Source of the DNA: Nocardiopsis coralli
GTDB taxonomy: Bacteria > Actinomycetota > Actinomycetes > Streptosporangiales > Streptosporangiaceae
Reading direction: 5' to 3'
Assembly: GCF_014892575.1 (NCBI RefSeq)
Contig: NZ_JADBGI010000004.1
Span: forward strand, 188,282-252,281
DNA: 64,000 bases
Each line of letters opens with the position of its first letter. Position 1 is the stretch's first letter. Made by a program: the position numbers and the translations under genes. The notes below the pieces were generated by a model, which searched no databases, had not been told where the DNA came from, and saw nothing but the letters and a program-made list of their open reading frames with translations. Below are positions 43,639 through 51,559 of the stretch, piece by piece.

Positions 43639-44790
43639 TCACAGGTCCAGCGACTTGGCGATGATCGACTTCATGACCTCCGAGGTCCCGCTGAAGATGC
43701 GCGTGACCCGGGCGTCGGCGTACAGGCGGGCGATGGGGTGCTCGGTGATGTAGCCGTAGCCGCCGTGCAATTGCAGGCACGCGTCGACCACCCGGTGCTG
43801 CATCTCGGTGGTGAACAGCTTGACCTTGGCCGCGTGCGCTCCGGTCAGCTCGCCGCGCGAGTGTGCCTCCAGCGCCTGGTCGAGCAGGGCCTGCCCGGCG
43901 GCGACGTCGGTCTCGCACTCGGCCAGGGTGAACTTGGTGTTCTGGAACCCCGACAGCGGCCGCCCGAAGACCTCCCGCTCACGCGCGTACGCGGTGGCCA
44001 GCTGCACCGCCCGCACCGCCGAGGCCTGCGCGGACACCGCGATCGTCAACCGTTCCTGCGCCAGGTTGTTGGCGAGGTACTCGAACGCGCGGCCCTCCTC
44101 GCCCAGCAGGTCCGCGGCCGGAACACGCACGTCGGTGAAGGACAGCTCGACGGTGTCCTGCGCCTTCAGCCCGATCTTGTCGAGCGTGCGGCCCACCTCG
44201 AACCCGGGGGAGGAGGTGTCGACCACGAGGATGCTCAGCCCGGAACGCCGGTCGCCCCCGCCCGGTTTCGACGTGCGGCACACGACGAGGATCCGGTCGG
44301 CGTTGCGGCCGCCGGTGATGAAGGTCTTCGCGCCGTTGAGCACGTAGTGGTCGCCCTCGCGCACCGCGGTCGTGGCGATCCCGGCCAGGTCGGAACCGGT
44401 ACCGGGCTCGGTCATCGCGATCGCCAGGAACAGCTCGCCCGCGGCCACCGCCGGGAGCCACCGCTCGCGCTGGGCCGTGTCGGCGTAGGAGAGCAGGTAG
44501 GGCAGGGCGATCTCCGAGTGCACCCGCAGCGACCCCAGGCTGCAGTCGGCGAGCGCGGACTCCTCGATGAAGACCGCGTTGAACCGGAAGTCGTCGGTGC
44601 CCGGGCCGCCGTACTCCTCCGGGACCTGCAGGTTGACCAGGCCCAGCTCGGCGGCCTTGCGGTAGGCACCCTTGTCGGGGACCCCGCGCCGTTCCCATTC
44701 GGCGAAGTGCGGGACGACCTCCTTGTGCAGGAACCTGCGTGCGGTCTCCCGGAAGGCCTGGTGGTCCTCGTCGAAGATGCTCCTGTGCAT
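43639..44790 (-). CDS. Acyl-CoA dehydrogenase
   Basis: A 383-residue FAD enzyme introducing a 2,3-double bond into an acyl-CoA. Family signatures are AMTEPGTGSDLAGI, NGAKTFITGGRNAD and LHGGYGYITEHP. The position of the usual catalytic glutamate (YEGTSE in medium-chain enzymes) reads FSGTSE. A glutamate in LAQERLTIAV matches the alternative catalytic position used by isovaleryl-CoA dehydrogenase, so the enzyme probably uses that base and may prefer branched, alicyclic or aryl acyl-CoAs (inference). It lies between the TRAP permease genes and the hydratase, coupling import to oxidation. Confidence 0.93.
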   Translation of the reverse strand: MHRSIFDEDHQAFRETARRFLHKEVVPHFAEWERRGVPDKGAYRKAAELGLVNLQVPEEYGGPGTDDFRFNAVFIEESALADCSLGSLRVHSEIALPYLLSYADTAQRERWLPAVAAGELFLAIAMTEPGTGSDLAGIATTAVREGDHYVLNGAKTFITGGRNADRILVVCRTSKPGGGDRRSGLSILVVDTSSPGFEVGRTLDKIGLKAQDTVELSFTDVRVPAADLLGEEGRAFEYLANNLAQERLTIAVSAQASAVRAVQLATAYAREREVFGRPLSGFQNTKFTLAECETDVAAGQALLDQALEAHSRGELTGAHAAKVKLFTTEMQHRVVDACLQLHGGYGYITEHPIARLYADARVTRIFSGTSEVMKSIIAKSLDL

Positions 44791-44844
44791 GTGGGTCTCC
44801 TCCGGTGTCGAGGGCGGGGCGAGAGTGCGGGGGCGAAGGGGGCG

Positions 44845-46194
44845 TCAGATGAGCCCGGCCTGGCGGGGCAGGGCGAGCACGATCTCGGGGAAGACGATGA
44901 TGAGCGCGATGACGGCGGCGTCGGCGAGGAGGAAGACCGACGCGCCCCGGAACGCGTCGCCCACCCGTTTGCCCGGCACCGCGCCCGAGGCGATGAAGCA
45001 GTTCATGCCCACCGGGGGCGTCACGAGGCCGACCTCGACCATCTTGATCGCGACGATGCCGAACCACACCGGCTCGTAACCCAGCGCCAGCACGACCGGC
45101 ATCACCACCGGCAGGGTCAGCACGAGCACCTCGATCTGGCTGAGGAAGCACCCGAGCACGAGGAACATCGCCACGAGCATCAGCACGATCACCAGCGGAG
45201 GCAGGTCCAGGCCGAGCATGAACGCGCCGAACGCCCGCGTCACACCCGTCACCGTCAGGAAGTAACCGATGAAGGCCGCGGCGATCACGAGCATGAGGAT
45301 CATGACGGTGGTCCGGATCGTGGCGTCCACCGAGGCCGACAGGGCGCTCCGGGAGAACCGCTGTGGGCGTTCGTGCTCGTTCTTGCGGTTGAGCGCGCTT
45401 ATGCCCAACCACACCAGCAGCGTGGCGACCGCGCCCAGGCCGGCCGCCTCGGTCGCGGTGGTGAGCCCGCCGTAGATCGACCCGACCACGACGACCACGA
45501 TGACCAGGAACGGCCACACGGGCCCCAGGGCCCGGCGCTTCTCCGTCCACGAGTAGCGCACCGGGTCGCCCTGCGGCAGGTCCTGCGGCCGGATCCGGGT
45601 CCAGCAGAAGATGACCACGCCGTAGGCCACCGCGGTCATCAGCCCGGGGACCACACCCGCCATGAAGAGCGCGCCGACCGACGTCTCCGTCAGCACCCCG
45701 AACAGGATCAGCCCGATGCTGGGCGGGATCATCACCGCCAGGGTCCCGGCCGAGGCGACAACTCCCAGTACCAGGCGGTCGTTGTAGCCGCGGGACGACA
45801 TCTGGGGCACGGCCAGCCGCGAGACGGCACCCGTGGCGCCGATGCTCGAGCCCGACAGCGCGCCCATCATTGAGCCCGCCAGCACCACCGCGTACGCCAG
45901 CCCGCCGCGGATGCCCGAGACCGCCCGCTCGGCGAAGACGAAGAGGCGGGCGATGATGCCGCTGCGGGTCGCGAACTCCGCCATGAGCAGGAACAACGGG
46001 ATCGTCGTCAAGGTGTACGACGCCGCAGTGCGGTACGGGGTGGTCTCCAGATAACCGATCGTGGGCTCGAGGTTCAGGAAGATCAGCAGCCCGACGACGC
46101 TGGTGACGCCGAGCGCCCACGCGATCTCGACCCCGTACGCGAGGAGGACGAAGAAGACGGCGACGGGGAGCGCGATCAACAGGAACGTGGTCAC
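44845..46194 (-). CDS. TRAP transporter large permease (DctM)
   Basis: A 449-residue membrane protein with about 12 hydrophobic segments, the ion-coupled transport subunit of a TRAP transporter. Family stretches are GALSGSSIGATGAVSRLAVP, MIPPSIGLILFGVLTETSVG, EAAGLGAVATLLVW and VEVGLVTPPVGMNCFIASG. A charged central cytoplasmic loop (RPQDLPQGDPVRYSWTEKRR) lies in the middle. GTG 46194 starts it, 60 bp after the small permease. It works with DctQ and one or both DctP lipoproteins of the cluster, symporting a carboxylate with cations. Confidence 0.94.
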   Translation of the reverse strand: MTTFLLIALPVAVFFVLLAYGVEIAWALGVTSVVGLLIFLNLEPTIGYLETTPYRTAASYTLTTIPLFLLMAEFATRSGIIARLFVFAERAVSGIRGGLAYAVVLAGSMMGALSGSSIGATGAVSRLAVPQMSSRGYNDRLVLGVVASAGTLAVMIPPSIGLILFGVLTETSVGALFMAGVVPGLMTAVAYGVVIFCWTRIRPQDLPQGDPVRYSWTEKRRALGPVWPFLVIVVVVVGSIYGGLTTATEAAGLGAVATLLVWLGISALNRKNEHERPQRFSRSALSASVDATIRTTVMILMLVIAAAFIGYFLTVTGVTRAFGAFMLGLDLPPLVIVLMLVAMFLVLGCFLSQIEVLVLTLPVVMPVVLALGYEPVWFGIVAIKMVEVGLVTPPVGMNCFIASGAVPGKRVGDAFRGASVFLLADAAVIALIIVFPEIVLALPRQAGLI

Positions 46195-46254
46195 GGGTTT
46201 CCACCTTCGTTCCGGGCAGAGGGGGGTGAGGGGGAGGCCGGGGCGGGCGGAACG

Positions 46255-46749
46255 TCAGCCGGGGTGGGCCTCCTCGGCCGCGGCGTGTTCGGCCGGGCGC
46301 AGGAGGAAACGCACGAGGACCGCCGCCGCGACCAGCGTCGAGACCGCGACCATGCCGTAGGCGATGCTCGGGTGCAGCGACCACGCCTGGCCGGAGGGTT
46401 CGTCGAAGCGGCGGACGGCCGTGACCGCGTTGGCCAGGCCGATCGGTACCAGGAAGAGGACCCCGCACACCCAGCCCACGATCCGGAAGGCCAGGCGGAA
46501 CCGGGGCGGCCTGTTCTGCACGAACGACGTCACACGGATGTGGCCCTGTACGGCCGTCGTGTACACCAGCCCGAAGAAGACGATCGCGGGCATACCGAGC
46601 TCGGTGAGGAACGTGACCACCCAGCCCGGCGAGGAGCCGGTGATGATCCGGGCGACGGCGTTGCCGGCCATGATGAACATCGTCGACAGCAGCGCCAGGG
46701 CGGCCAGCGGTTGGAACACTCGGTACGTCAAGAAGTCGAACACGGGCAT
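46255..46749 (-). CDS. TRAP transporter small permease (DctQ)
   Basis: A 164-residue protein with four hydrophobic segments (PLAALALLSTMFIMAGNAVA, LTELGMPAIVFFGLVYTTAV, FRIVGWVCGVLFLVPIGLA, IAYGMVAVSTLVAAAVLVRF) and the typical EL/GMPAIVFFGL region. It is first in the dctQ-dctM-dehydrogenase-hydratase unit. ATG 46749 has GGAAAGGAAG upstream. Copy 2 of the shared 41-bp element lies 47 bp further upstream. Confidence 0.92.
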   Translation of the reverse strand: MPVFDFLTYRVFQPLAALALLSTMFIMAGNAVARIITGSSPGWVVTFLTELGMPAIVFFGLVYTTAVQGHIRVTSFVQNRPPRFRLAFRIVGWVCGVLFLVPIGLANAVTAVRRFDEPSGQAWSLHPSIAYGMVAVSTLVAAAVLVRFLLRPAEHAAAEEAHPG

Positions 46750-46795
46750 CCCGCCTTCCTTTCCGGCGATTCCACCAGCGGCGTGCGCGGGGTGA

Positions 46796-46836
46796 CAAAG
46801 ACGGGGAACCGAAGGCGCCTATAGCCCGCGCCTATG
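46796..46836 (-). promoter_or_regulatory. 41-bp shared regulatory element, copy 2
   Basis: CAAAGAC, 7 nt, CGAAG, 5 nt, TATAG, 6 nt, CCTATG, starting 47 bp upstream of the dctQ start. The dyad ATAGCCCGCGCCTAT (46821-46835) has 4-bp arms and the LysR T-N11-A form. It differs from copy 1 at few positions in the conserved blocks. Spacing and orientation relative to the minus-strand gene are the same in all copies. Confidence 0.7.
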
Positions 46837-46853
46837 CCGTGAGTCACATGAAG

Positions 46854-46881
46854 GCGGCCCCGGACGGTGGTCCGGGGCCGC
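46854..46881. terminator. Terminator after cutinase gene
   Basis: A perfect 12-bp stem GCGGCCCCGGAC / GTCCGGGGCCGC with a GGTG loop, 20 bp beyond the stop of the minus-strand hydrolase gene. It insulates that gene from the TRAP promoter. Confidence 0.85.
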
Positions 46882-46900
46882 GCTCGAGGGGGGATGGGGG

Positions 46901-47845
46901 TCAGGCAGCGGGCTCCTCACCGTGGGGGCAGGAGTCGCGGTAGTCGGAGAAGTCCGTGCCGATACCGGTGTCCGGCGCGGGGCACAGGAACTGCTCGTAG
47001 CGCACGTCGTCGTCCACGAACCGCTTCAGCCACGAGATGCTGTACTTGGCGATCGCGTCGTCGGGCGTGTTCGGGGCGAAGTGGCTCGCGCCGCGCAGCT
47101 CCAGGTAGGTGGTGTCGAGGTCCTCGTCGAGGCTCTCGTACTGCGGGATCGCGTGCGACCGGGTGGAGGCGATGGTGTCGTTCTCCGCGCCGATGATCAT
47201 GGTGGGGACCTCGACGCTCGACCAGTCGTTGCTGGTGTGCCACGGCGTCAGCGGGATCGCCGCACGCAGCTCGGGGCGGTCGTCGGCCGCGGCGAGGGTT
47301 CCGCCGCCGCCCATGGAGTGGCCCATGACGGCGAGCCGGTCGCCGTCGACCACGTCGGTCACACCGCTGTCCTCGACCATGTGGTCCAGGGCGGCCTCCA
47401 ACTGCCGTCCCCGGCTGTTGGGTTGGTCGTAACGGGTGTTGGTGTCGATGGTCATGACCACGAAACCCTGGGACGCGAGACGCTCGCCGTACCAGGACAT
47501 CGTGGACTCGCCGGCGGTGTAACCGGGTGAGATGACCACACCGCCGAAAGTGCCCTCGCTGTCGTCGGTGGGGTAGTAGATGGTGCCGCCGCCGAAGCCG
47601 TCCACGAGGGACGACACGTTCTCGGTGTCGGTGTCGAAGGGCCCGGTCGGCGCGGTGACGCTCTCCTCGGTGGGGTCCGGGCCGCGCTCGTTCGGGTTCT
47701 CGGCGTGCACGGGGGAGAGCACACCGAGGGCGGTGGCGGCGGCGACGCCGGCGACGACGGCGGTGCGGGCCGCCATGCGGGCGGCGCGTGCGGGGCGCGG
47801 GGGTTCGGGGGACGCCGACGGGGGCCGGGGGATCGTTCTTGGCAC
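46901..47845 (-). CDS. Secreted polyester hydrolase (cutinase, PET-hydrolase-like)
   Basis: A 314-residue secreted alpha/beta hydrolase closely resembling Thermobifida cutinases active on polyesters. The signal peptide ends near SPVHA/ENPNERGPDP. The nucleophile elbow is MGHSMGGGG (Ser177), with Asp223 in GAENDTIAS and His255 in GASHFAPN. The spacings (46 and 32) equal those I recall for TfCut2 Ser130-Asp176-His208. The substrate tryptophan (PLTPWH, 202), SPGYT oxyanion region and C-terminal cysteine pair (288, 306) also match. The surface is richer in Asp/Glu than the Thermobifida proteins, suggesting salt or cold adaptation. GTG 47845 has AAAGGA upstream; a strong terminator follows. Confidence 0.93.
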   Translation of the reverse strand: MPRTIPRPPSASPEPPRPARAARMAARTAVVAGVAAATALGVLSPVHAENPNERGPDPTEESVTAPTGPFDTDTENVSSLVDGFGGGTIYYPTDDSEGTFGGVVISPGYTAGESTMSWYGERLASQGFVVMTIDTNTRYDQPNSRGRQLEAALDHMVEDSGVTDVVDGDRLAVMGHSMGGGGTLAAADDRPELRAAIPLTPWHTSNDWSSVEVPTMIIGAENDTIASTRSHAIPQYESLDEDLDTTYLELRGASHFAPNTPDDAIAKYSISWLKRFVDDDVRYEQFLCPAPDTGIGTDFSDYRDSCPHGEEPAA

Positions 47846-48112
47846 GGGTTGTCCTTTTGCAGCGGGGGTCCGGGCGGTGACTGCGTGTCACGTCCCGGCT
47901 GATGTCGTCCCACTATGGGGTCGCCCCCGGGGCCGCGCATCGGTTGAACCACCAGTCCCCGAGAGCGCCGTGACCACGGGAAACAGGGGAACCACGGGGC
48001 CTGCGGAGACTGCCGTGATTGTGGTGGTTCGTGGGGTTCCGGTGTTTTCTGTGGACGGCGCCGGGGCAGGGCCGTGACCGACAGGCACCACGTCTTTCGG
48101 GGGTCGAGCGAC

Positions 48113-48535
48113 ATGCCCGGAGCACAGGAACTGCCCGCGACGCTGCAACGCTCGCCGGTCAAGGCACAGCGCACCTGGATCGAGGCGCACGACAACGCCG
48201 TCGAGGAGTACGGGGAGGGCGAGCGCGCCCACCGTGTCGCCTTCGCCGCGGTCAAGCACAAGTTCGAGAAACAGGGCGACCGGTGGGTTCCCAAACAGCG
48301 CAAGGGACCCTCGGACGCACAGGCCGAGAACCCGAGCGCCGGCAAGCGCCGCGGCCCCGACCGCCCCACCGCGGGCGGTGTCGACGCCAACGCCACCAAG
48401 GGGCACCTGTACGAGCGGGCGCGCGAGCTCGGTATCGAGGGCCGCTCCACGATGCGCAAGGACGAGCTGGTCGAAGCCCTGCGCAAGGAGAGCGACCGGC
48501 AGACCTCCGCCTCGGGCCGCCGGCGCCGCTCCTGA
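48113..48535 (+). CDS. ChaB-like protein with Rho-N/SAP-like C-terminus
   Basis: A 140-residue protein. The N-terminal ChaB domain is ELPATLQRSPVKAQRTWIEA / HDNAVEEYGEGERAHRVAF (about residues 5-60). After a Lys/Arg linker, KGHLYERARELGIEGRSTMR with KDELVEALR forms a Rho-N/SAP-like helix-extended-helix (about 100-130), and the protein ends in RRRRS. That combination recurs in actinomycetes and suggests a nucleic-acid-associated stress protein; its function is not established. ATG 48113 gives the usual N-terminus; a GTG 39 bp upstream is less likely. A ThDP enzyme gene follows after 55 bp. Confidence 0.85.
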   Translation: MPGAQELPATLQRSPVKAQRTWIEAHDNAVEEYGEGERAHRVAFAAVKHKFEKQGDRWVPKQRKGPSDAQAENPSAGKRRGPDRPTAGGVDANATKGHLYERARELGIEGRSTMRKDELVEALRKESDRQTSASGRRRRS

Positions 48536-48590
48536 ACCCCGAACCGCGCCCCGATCCGGCCCCGGTATGCCCGGGTCCCTAGGAGGACTG

Positions 48591-50402
48591 ATGTCGCAGA
48601 CCGTCGCCAACCACCTGCTGCGCCGCCTGGCCGACTGGGGGGTCACCGATATCCACGGGTATCCGGGCGACAGCGTCAACGGGCTCGTCGCCGAGCTCGG
48701 GAAGATGAAGGGCGGCCCACGGTTCGTCCAGAGCCGCCACGAGGAGATGTCGGCCTTCGCCGCGGTCGGCCAGGCCAAGTTCGGCGGCGGTGTCGGCGTG
48801 TGCATGGCCACCGGCGGACCGGGCGCGATCCACCTGCTCAACGGGCTCTACGACGCCAAGCTCGACCACGTTCCGGTCGTCGCGGTCCTGGGCCAGGCCA
48901 CCCGGAGCGCGGTCGGCGGCAGTTACATGCAGGAGATCGACCTGCACAGCCTGTTCAAGGACGTCGCCGGCGCCTACCTCGCGACGGTGTCCGTGCCCGA
49001 GCAGCTGCCCAACGTCCTGGACCGCGCCGTGCGCACCGCGTTGTCCGAACGAGCCCCCACCGCCGTCATCGTGCCCGCCGACGTCCAGGAGGCCGACTAC
49101 TCCCCGCCCACACACGACTTCCTCCAGGTCCCCTCCAGCAAGCCGGCCGCCGGGCCGACCGAGCCGAGCACCGTCCTGCCGCCCGAGGGCGAGCTCGACC
49201 GCGCCGCCGAGGCCGTCGACGCGGGTGACAAGGTCGCGCTACTCATCGGGCAGGGTGCGCGCGGTGCCGAGGAAGAGGTTCGGGCCTTCGCCGACGCCAC
49301 CGGGGCGGGCGTGGCCAAGGCGCTCCTGGGCAAGGACGTGCTCGACGACACCCTGCCCTACGTCACCGGAGCCATCGGACTGCTCGGGACCCGCCCGTCG
49401 TGGGAGCTCATGCGCGACTGCGACACCCTGGTGATCGTCGGGTCGAACATGCCCTACACCCAGTTCCTGCCGCCCTTCGGCCGCAAGGCGGTGCAGATCG
49501 ACCTCGAGCCGGGCCGTATCGGCCTGCGTTACCCGACCGAGGTCAACCTGGTCGGCGACGCCGCGGCCACCCTGAGCGCCCTCACCGACCGGCTCACCCG
49601 CGACGGGACGAGCGGCGGCCGACAGGGCTGGCGCGAGACGGTCGAATCGAACGTGGAACGCTGGCGCAGGGTGCAGGCAGCGCAGGCGGAGGTCCCGGCC
49701 GACCCGATCAACCCGATGAAGGTCTTCCACGAGCTCTCGCCGCTCCTTCCCCAGAACGCCGTCGTCACCGCCGATTCCGGCTCGGCCACCAACTGGTACG
49801 CGCGCTTCGTCGACCTGCGCCCCGGCATGCGGGGGTCGCTGTCGGGCACGCTCGCGACCATGGGGTGTGCGGTCCCGTACGCGATCGGCGCGAAGTTCGC
49901 CCATCCCGACCGTCCCGTGATCGCGCTGGTGGGCGACGGCGCGATGCAGATGAACGGTCTCACCGAGCTCCTCACCGCCCAGGGCTACAGCGATCTGTGG
50001 GAGGACCCGCGCTTCGTCGTGTGCGTCCTGCACAACAACGACCTCAACCAGGTCACCTGGGAGCTGCGTGCCATGGCCGGATCGCCGAAGACCACGTTCT
50101 CGCAGGACCTCCCCGACCTGTCCTACGCCGGGTTCGCCGAATCGGTCGGAATGAAGGGCATCACCGTCGAAGACCCCGACATGGTCGGCCCGGCCTGGCG
50201 CACCGCCCTGGCCGAGGAGGGGCCGGTCGTGCTCGACGTGCACTGCGACGACGACGTGCCGCCGATCCCGCCGCAGGTGGAGTTCGACCAGGCCGTGGAC
50301 ACCGCGAAGTCGTTGCTGTCCGGCGACCCCGACACCCGGGGCGTGGCCGCGCGCGGCCTGGCCCTGAAACTGCGGGAGTTCCTGCCGCAGCGGGGAGGAT
50401 GA
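48591..50402 (+). CDS. Thiamine-diphosphate enzyme (pyruvate oxidase-like)
   Basis: A 603-residue ThDP-dependent enzyme with the three-domain Pyr-R-PP layout. The catalytic glutamate region is FVQSRHEEMSAFAAVGQAK (about residue 50), preceded by HGYPGDSVNGL. The PP-domain cofactor motif runs from GDGAMQMNGL to LHNNDLNQV (about 443-483). FGYPGD-like starts and length suit pyruvate oxidase (acetate-forming PoxB type) better than acetolactate synthase. It lacks the C-terminal membrane helix signature that I could confirm, so the electron acceptor is uncertain. ATG 48591 has AGGAGG. It forms a likely operon with the ChaB-like gene and ends at a strong terminator. Confidence 0.85.
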   Translation: MSQTVANHLLRRLADWGVTDIHGYPGDSVNGLVAELGKMKGGPRFVQSRHEEMSAFAAVGQAKFGGGVGVCMATGGPGAIHLLNGLYDAKLDHVPVVAVLGQATRSAVGGSYMQEIDLHSLFKDVAGAYLATVSVPEQLPNVLDRAVRTALSERAPTAVIVPADVQEADYSPPTHDFLQVPSSKPAAGPTEPSTVLPPEGELDRAAEAVDAGDKVALLIGQGARGAEEEVRAFADATGAGVAKALLGKDVLDDTLPYVTGAIGLLGTRPSWELMRDCDTLVIVGSNMPYTQFLPPFGRKAVQIDLEPGRIGLRYPTEVNLVGDAAATLSALTDRLTRDGTSGGRQGWRETVESNVERWRRVQAAQAEVPADPINPMKVFHELSPLLPQNAVVTADSGSATNWYARFVDLRPGMRGSLSGTLATMGCAVPYAIGAKFAHPDRPVIALVGDGAMQMNGLTELLTAQGYSDLWEDPRFVVCVLHNNDLNQVTWELRAMAGSPKTTFSQDLPDLSYAGFAESVGMKGITVEDPDMVGPAWRTALAEEGPVVLDVHCDDDVPPIPPQVEFDQAVDTAKSLLSGDPDTRGVAARGLALKLREFLPQRGG

Positions 50403-50434
50403 TCCCGGACCCTGCGGCGCTCCTCCACATAACG

Positions 50435-50468
50435 CGGGGCGCGGACGAGGTGGCCCGTCCGCGCCCCG
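50435..50468. terminator. Bidirectional terminator
   Basis: A perfect 13-bp stem (CGGGGCGCGGACG / CGTCCGCGCCCCG) with an 8-nt loop between the convergent ThDP-enzyme and SDR genes; GTTCGTG follows on the plus strand. Confidence 0.85.
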
Positions 50469-50479
50469 TTCGTGCGCTG

Positions 50480-51334
50480 TCAGCTCCCCTGGATCTCACC
50501 GCCCGTGGGCGCGAGCACCTCGCCCGAGTAGAACGACGACAGCCGGTCCGCGGCGAAGAACACGTACGAGGGTGCGATCTCGTCCGGGTCGGCGGCGCGG
50601 CCCATCGGCGACTGCTTCCCGAAACCCTCCGCGCCCTTCTCGCCGAGCGTGGACGGGATCAGCGGGGTCCATACGGGGCCCGGGGCCACGCAGTTCACGC
50701 GGATGCCGCGCTCCCTGAGTACCTGTGACAGCGAGAGCGTCAGGTTCATGACCGCGGACTTGCTGGCCGCGTAGTCGATCAGCGACTTGTTGCCGCGCAG
50801 CCCGTTGATCGACCCGGTGATGATGATCGAACCCCCGTCGGGGATGTGTTCGAGCGCCTCCCTGATGGTCCAGAACACCCCCATGACGTTGACGTCGAAC
50901 GTGCGGCGCAGCTGCTCGGTGCTCAGGTCGGTGAAGTCGTCCACCGGGGCCTGTGTGGCGGCGTGCTCGACCAGGATGTCGATGCCGCCGAGCTCCTCGA
51001 CGGCCCTGCGAACCAGGTGGCCGCAGAAGTCCTCGTCGGCGAGGTCGCCCCGCACACCGACGGCGTTGCGGCCCTGCTCCTGCACGAGCGACACGGTGTG
51101 TTCGGCCTCGGCGTCCTCGCTCAGGTAGTTGAAGACGACGTCGGCGCCCTCCTTGGCGTAGGCGACCGCGACCGCGCGGCCGATCCCCGAATCGCCCCCG
51201 GTGATGAGAGCGCGCCGGTCCTCCAACAGGCCGCGGCCCTCGTACCCGCGCATCTCGTCGCGCGGCTGCGGATCCATCGGTTCGGTCCGCCCTGGATGGG
51301 GCTGGCTCTGTGGCGGAGGCGGTGTCTCGGACAT
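50480..51334 (-). CDS. Short-chain dehydrogenase/reductase, stress-protein type
   Basis: A 284-residue NAD(P)-dependent SDR. A Pro/Gln-rich N-terminal tail of about 40 residues (ETPPPPQSQPHPGR) precedes the Rossmann motif ALITGGDSGIGRA. The catalytic serine is in IIITGSING and the tyrosine and lysine in YAASK. The structural NNAG/NNAA motif after the fourth strand reads EHAAT here, an unusual change. The long form with a disordered start and GGDSGIGRA resembles general-stress SDRs (Bacillus YdaD/GsiB-neighbour type). ATG 51334 has GGAGGA. It is divergent from the catalase gene, whose spacer carries a palindrome. Confidence 0.9.
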   Translation of the reverse strand: MSETPPPPQSQPHPGRTEPMDPQPRDEMRGYEGRGLLEDRRALITGGDSGIGRAVAVAYAKEGADVVFNYLSEDAEAEHTVSLVQEQGRNAVGVRGDLADEDFCGHLVRRAVEELGGIDILVEHAATQAPVDDFTDLSTEQLRRTFDVNVMGVFWTIREALEHIPDGGSIIITGSINGLRGNKSLIDYAASKSAVMNLTLSLSQVLRERGIRVNCVAPGPVWTPLIPSTLGEKGAEGFGKQSPMGRAADPDEIAPSYVFFAADRLSSFYSGEVLAPTGGEIQGS

Positions 51335-51477
51335 GGGTCCTCCTCTCCTACGTGCCTCGGGGTGTCTGCCGCCCCCTACCCGGGACCGCACGCGGTGAAT
51401 ACACAGGTCGGGGCGGCGCAACGACGGCGTGCCGTGTCGGTGGAAAGCCTGCACAAAGTCGCGCGCGGGCGTGTTTC

Positions 51478-51495
51478 ACGGGACACGTGTCCGGT
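51478..51495 (+). promoter_or_regulatory. Palindrome upstream of catalase
   Basis: A perfect 12-bp palindrome GGACACGTGTCC (51481-51492) with AC/GT flanks extending the symmetry. It lies 65-80 bp before the catalase start in the spacer shared with the divergent SDR gene. It is a candidate binding site for a dimeric stress regulator, which I cannot name. Confidence 0.4.
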
Positions 51496-51559
51496 CAGGG
51501 CGGTCAGGGAGAAGCAGGACGTGCGAACGCCCCCCGACCCACCACCGGTGGAGGAGACC

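Noticed and set aside
43618..45873. 751-codon plus-strand frame opposite the dehydrogenase and DctM genes
   Set aside because: His/Gln/Asp/Arg-rich antisense translation with no start signal; the minus-strand genes are unambiguous.
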